Source: an uncultured Gallionellaceae bacterium (GTDB lineage Bacteria > Pseudomonadota > Gammaproteobacteria > Burkholderiales > Sulfuricellaceae). Taken from it: a DNA stretch of 8,159 nucleotides. The notes beneath the pieces were generated by a model. It was not told the origin of the DNA. It saw only the letters and a program-made list of their open reading frames with translations, and searched no databases. Each line of letters begins with the position of its first letter. The first letter of the stretch is position 1. The translations under genes were made by a program, and so were the position numbers. Location: NCBI GenBank assembly GCA_937873435.1, contig CALMWM010000553.1, forward strand, positions 1 to 8,159. Direction: 5' to 3'. This document shows positions 5,906 through 8,159 of this stretch, piece after piece.

Positions 5906-7033
5906 ATGCCCAACATCTTCCAGCGCACCCTGTTGCGCGAAATGACCCACACCGCCCTGCTGGTCTTCGCGGTGTTGCTGATGATTACCGTCACCACCAT
6001 GCTGATCCGTTTTCTCGGCCTGGCGGCAAGCGGTTCGTTGGCCAACGAGGCGGTGCTGGTATTCATGCTGTTCAGCGTGGTCAACTACTTGCCGGTATTG
6101 CTGTCCCTGACACTGTTTATCGCGGTCTTGATGAGCTTGACGCGCAGCTATCGCGACAGCGAAATGGTGGTATGGTTTTCCGCCGGAGTGAGCCTGACCG
6201 CCTGGATACGTCCGGTCGCCTTGTTCGCCGCGCCGGTGGTAGGTTTGGTCGCGATACTGAGCCTGCTGGTAGCGCCCTGGGCATTGGATAAAAGCGACGA
6301 ATACCGGCGCCTGATCAACAGCCGCGACGATGTCTCGACCATCGCGCCCGGCGTGTTCAAGGAATCCAGTCACGCCGAGCGGGTGTATTTCGTCGAAAGC
6401 TTCGCCGGCGAGAAGAACACCGTCGGCAATATTTTCGTGCGCGCGGTGCAGCACCAGAAACTCGGCATCGTTACCGCGCAACACGGCTACCAGATGACTG
6501 CCGCCAACGGCGACCGTTTCCTGGTGCTGCTCAACGGTCGCCGTTATGAAGGGCCGCCCGGATCGCCGGAATACAAGGTGGTCTCGTTCGAGCGCTACGC
6601 GGTGCGCATCGACCCCTACGAAGCGCGTCTTGGCGCACCATCGACCAAGTCCATGTCGACCCTGGCGCTGCTGCGCGAGCACACCCCGGCCAACATGAGC
6701 GAACTGCTGTGGCGCGTCGGTTTGCCGCTGAGCGCGATGATCCTGGCGGTGCTGGCGATTCCGCTGAGCTTCGTCAACCCGCGCGCCGGACGTTCGCTCA
6801 ACCTGATCCTGGCGGTGCTGATCTACATGATCTACAACAACAGCCTGAGCATCGCCCAGGCGTGGGTGGCACAGGACAAACTCAGTCCCTACGTGGGCAT
6901 CTGGCTGATCCACGCGATAATGCTGGCGGCGCTGGCCTATTTCTTCCACCGCCGCCTGTCGTTGGCGCCGACCCTGGCGGCAAGGCTGGGCAGCCTGTGG
7001 TATCGCGGCCAAGCGGCGAAGGCATCGCGATGA
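5906..7033 (+). CDS. lptF: LPS export permease LptF (375 aa)
   Basis: LptF is one of the two inner-membrane permease subunits of LptB2FG, the ABC transporter that extracts lipopolysaccharide and feeds it to the LptC-A-D bridge. The opening IFQRTLLREMTHTALLVFAVLL is the usual family start. Approximate membrane helices are 14-35, 48-76, 98-123, 268-290, 298-318 and 328-348, giving the expected six. The periplasmic jelly-roll domain is about 125-250, with GVFKESSHAERVYFVE (149-164) and NIFVRAVQHQKLGIVTA (175-191). The cytoplasmic coupling region RSYRDSEMVVWFSAGVS (80-96) would contact LptB. The C-terminal tail of about 27 residues is basic. Length is near the 366 aa of E. coli. The ATG at 5906 has no recognisable Shine-Dalgarno, but it gives the family N-terminus. 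The stop overlaps the lptG start, implying coupled, equimolar synthesis. It is divergent from pepA, as in E. coli. Confidence 0.97.
   Translation: MPNIFQRTLLREMTHTALLVFAVLLMITVTTMLIRFLGLAASGSLANEAVLVFMLFSVVNYLPVLLSLTLFIAVLMSLTRSYRDSEMVVWFSAGVSLTAWIRPVALFAAPVVGLVAILSLLVAPWALDKSDEYRRLINSRDDVSTIAPGVFKESSHAERVYFVESFAGEKNTVGNIFVRAVQHQKLGIVTAQHGYQMTAANGDRFLVLLNGRRYEGPPGSPEYKVVSFERYAVRIDPYEARLGAPSTKSMSTLALLREHTPANMSELLWRVGLPLSAMILAVLAIPLSFVNPRAGRSLNLILAVLIYMIYNNSLSIAQAWVAQDKLSPYVGIWLIHAIMLAALAYFFHRRLSLAPTLAARLGSLWYRGQAAKASR
7018..7022 (+). promoter_or_regulatory. ribosome binding site for lptG within the end of lptF
   Basis: GAAGG lies seven bases before the ATG at 7030, inside the last codons of lptF. 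It supports the ATGA-overlap start rather than any upstream in-frame codon. Confidence 0.6.
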
Positions 7034-8103
7034 GAACCCTCAGCCGTTATCTCGCCCGCGAAATCTACATCAGCACCCTGCTGGTGTTCGCGGCGCTGCT
7101 GATGCTGTTCGCCTTTTTCGACCTGATCCACGAGATGGGCGACATCGGCAAGGGCAATTACCGGCTGATGAATGCCGTCGGTTTCGTCCTGCTCAGCCTG
7201 CCGGGGCATGTTTACGAACTGTTCCCGATTGCCGCACTGATCGGCACCCTGTTCGCGCTATCGCAGTTGAATTCCCACTCCGAGCTCACCGTGATGCGCG
7301 TATCCGGCCTGCCGTTATGGCGTATCGCGACCGCGCTGCTGCAAGCCGGGTTGGCGTTCGCGGTGCTGACTTTCGTTTTCGGCGAATTCATCGCCCCTTC
7401 CGCCGAGCGTTTTGCCAGCCAGATGCGCCTCAAGGCGACCAAGGGCGTGGTAGCGCAGGAATTCCGTTCCGGCCTGTGGGTCAAGGATGCGTCGAGCTTC
7501 GTCAACGTCGAGGAAGTATTGCCGGATGCCACCCTGAAAGGCGTGAAGATTTACGATTTCGACGAAACCTATCGCCTGCGCACCATCAGTTACGCGCGCC
7601 AGGGCGTCCATGTGGATGAAAACCGCTGGCGCCTCAGCGATGTTTCGCAGACCCGTTTCGAGCCCGGCCGCACCGTGGTCGATCGTTTGCCGGAAGCCGA
7701 CTGGAACTCGGTGCTCAGCCCGGAAATCCTCAACGTCCTGCTGGTCGTGCCGGAACAGATGTCGGCCTGGAACCTGTATTTCTACGTCCAGCATCTGCGC
7801 GACAACAAACAGAAAACCGCGCGCTACGAAATCGCCCTGTGGGCCAAGCTGTCCTACCCCATCGCCACCCTGGCGATGCTGGTACTGGCGCTCCCCTTCG
7901 CCAGCCAGCAACTGCGCTCCGGCGGGGTCAGCACGCGAATTTTCGCCGGCATCATGCTGGGCCTGAGTTTTCACCTGCTGAACCGCCTGTTCGCCCATCT
8001 CGGCCTGCTCAACGACTGGCCGCCGCTGTTCAGCGCCATTTTTCCCACCCTGATTTTTCTCGGCATGGCGCTGGGGATGATCTGGTGGATAGAGAGACGT
8101 TAA
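7030..8103 (+). CDS. lptG: LPS export permease LptG (357 aa)
   Basis: LptG is the partner of LptF in the LptB2FG lipopolysaccharide transporter. Its ATG overlaps the lptF stop as ATGA, with GAAGG seven bases upstream. The frame stays open upstream to 6709 within lptF, but the family start MRTLSRYLAREIY fixes the ATG at 7030. Six membrane helices are expected at about 12-31, 51-79, 100-121, 270-292, 301-323 and 332-354. The cytoplasmic coupling region is SHSELTVMRVSGLPLWRIA (82-100), close to the SELVVMQASG of E. coli LptG. The periplasmic jelly-roll spans about 125-265 and includes GLWVKDASSFVNVEEV (148-163) and GVKIYDFDETYRLRTISYA (171-189). Length matches the usual 360 or so. LptB, LptC and LptA genes are not in the window; in most genomes they lie elsewhere. 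Confidence 0.97.
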   Translation: MRTLSRYLAREIYISTLLVFAALLMLFAFFDLIHEMGDIGKGNYRLMNAVGFVLLSLPGHVYELFPIAALIGTLFALSQLNSHSELTVMRVSGLPLWRIATALLQAGLAFAVLTFVFGEFIAPSAERFASQMRLKATKGVVAQEFRSGLWVKDASSFVNVEEVLPDATLKGVKIYDFDETYRLRTISYARQGVHVDENRWRLSDVSQTRFEPGRTVVDRLPEADWNSVLSPEILNVLLVVPEQMSAWNLYFYVQHLRDNKQKTARYEIALWAKLSYPIATLAMLVLALPFASQQLRSGGVSTRIFAGIMLGLSFHLLNRLFAHLGLLNDWPPLFSAIFPTLIFLGMALGMIWWIERR

Positions 8104-8148
8104 TCATGATCCTTATGAATTCAGTCAGCCCGTTTTGCGCAAGAAACA

Positions 8149-8159
8149 CCCTCTCCCGC
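8149..8159. repeat. left arm of a second CCCTCTCCCGC hairpin repeat, cut by the window end
   Basis: The last 11 bases are identical to the left arm at 1144-1154 in valS. They begin 45 bp after the lptG stop, in an ordinary intergenic setting. If the copy is complete, the mirrored arm GCGGGAGAGGG and a TTGGGGTGAGGG-like tail should lie just beyond the window, where the hairpin could also mark the end of the lptFG transcript. Confidence 0.6.

Noticed and set aside
5903..7012. A 369-aa open frame antisense to lptF
   Set aside because: It is rich in Gln, Arg and His with no motif, and it mirrors the codon periodicity of lptF.
6709..7029. An upstream extension of lptG inside lptF
   Set aside because: Its composition is that of an out-of-frame reading of lptF, and the standard LptG N-terminus starts at 7030 with a ribosome site.
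8106..8159. A possible small ORF after lptG beginning ATGATCCTTATG
   Set aside because: It is only 18 codons to the window edge, has no ribosome site, and its last codons are the dispersed repeat.

Overview
The window looks like core chromosome of a GC-rich Gram-negative bacterium. The best guess is a betaproteobacterium (Nitrosomonadales/Gallionellales-like), judged from protein wording and from a CCCTCTCCCGC hairpin repeat of a kind common in proteobacterial genomes. No species call is possible from sequence alone. There are no phage, transposase, CRISPR, tRNA or rRNA signatures. I found no evidence for a new multi-gene system.

Layout: two divergent transcription units are separated by a 162-bp intergenic region (5744-5905). 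Leftward (minus strand) runs pepA (4247-5743), holC (3793-4218), an unrecognised 159-aa gene (3314-3793), valS (474-3278) and the N-terminal part of mlaA (1-430, cut by the window edge). Gaps are 28 bp, a one-base TGATG overlap, 35 bp and 43 bp, with no terminator visible between genes, so the set reads as one operon. Rightward (plus strand) runs lptF (5906-7033) and lptG (7030-8103), joined by an ATGA overlap. The arrangement lptG-lptF / pepA-holC-valS is the same divergent order known from E. coli, so it is an old conserved neighbourhood. The unrecognised ORF and mlaA are the additions here.

How the genes relate: LptF and LptG form the transmembrane part of the LptB2FG transporter that extracts lipopolysaccharide from the inner membrane. 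MlaA is an outer-membrane lipoprotein that removes misplaced phospholipid from the outer leaflet. Both therefore serve outer-membrane asymmetry, from opposite ends of the window. Between them lie a cytosolic aminopeptidase (PepA), the chi subunit of the DNA polymerase III clamp loader (HolC) and valyl-tRNA synthetase (ValS).

The most unusual feature is a 36-bp copy of the dispersed hairpin repeat inside the valS reading frame (about 1144-1179). It adds about 12 in-frame residues (LPHPNPLPPAGEG) to an essential enzyme. The left arm of a second copy begins 45 bp after lptG and runs off the window end.
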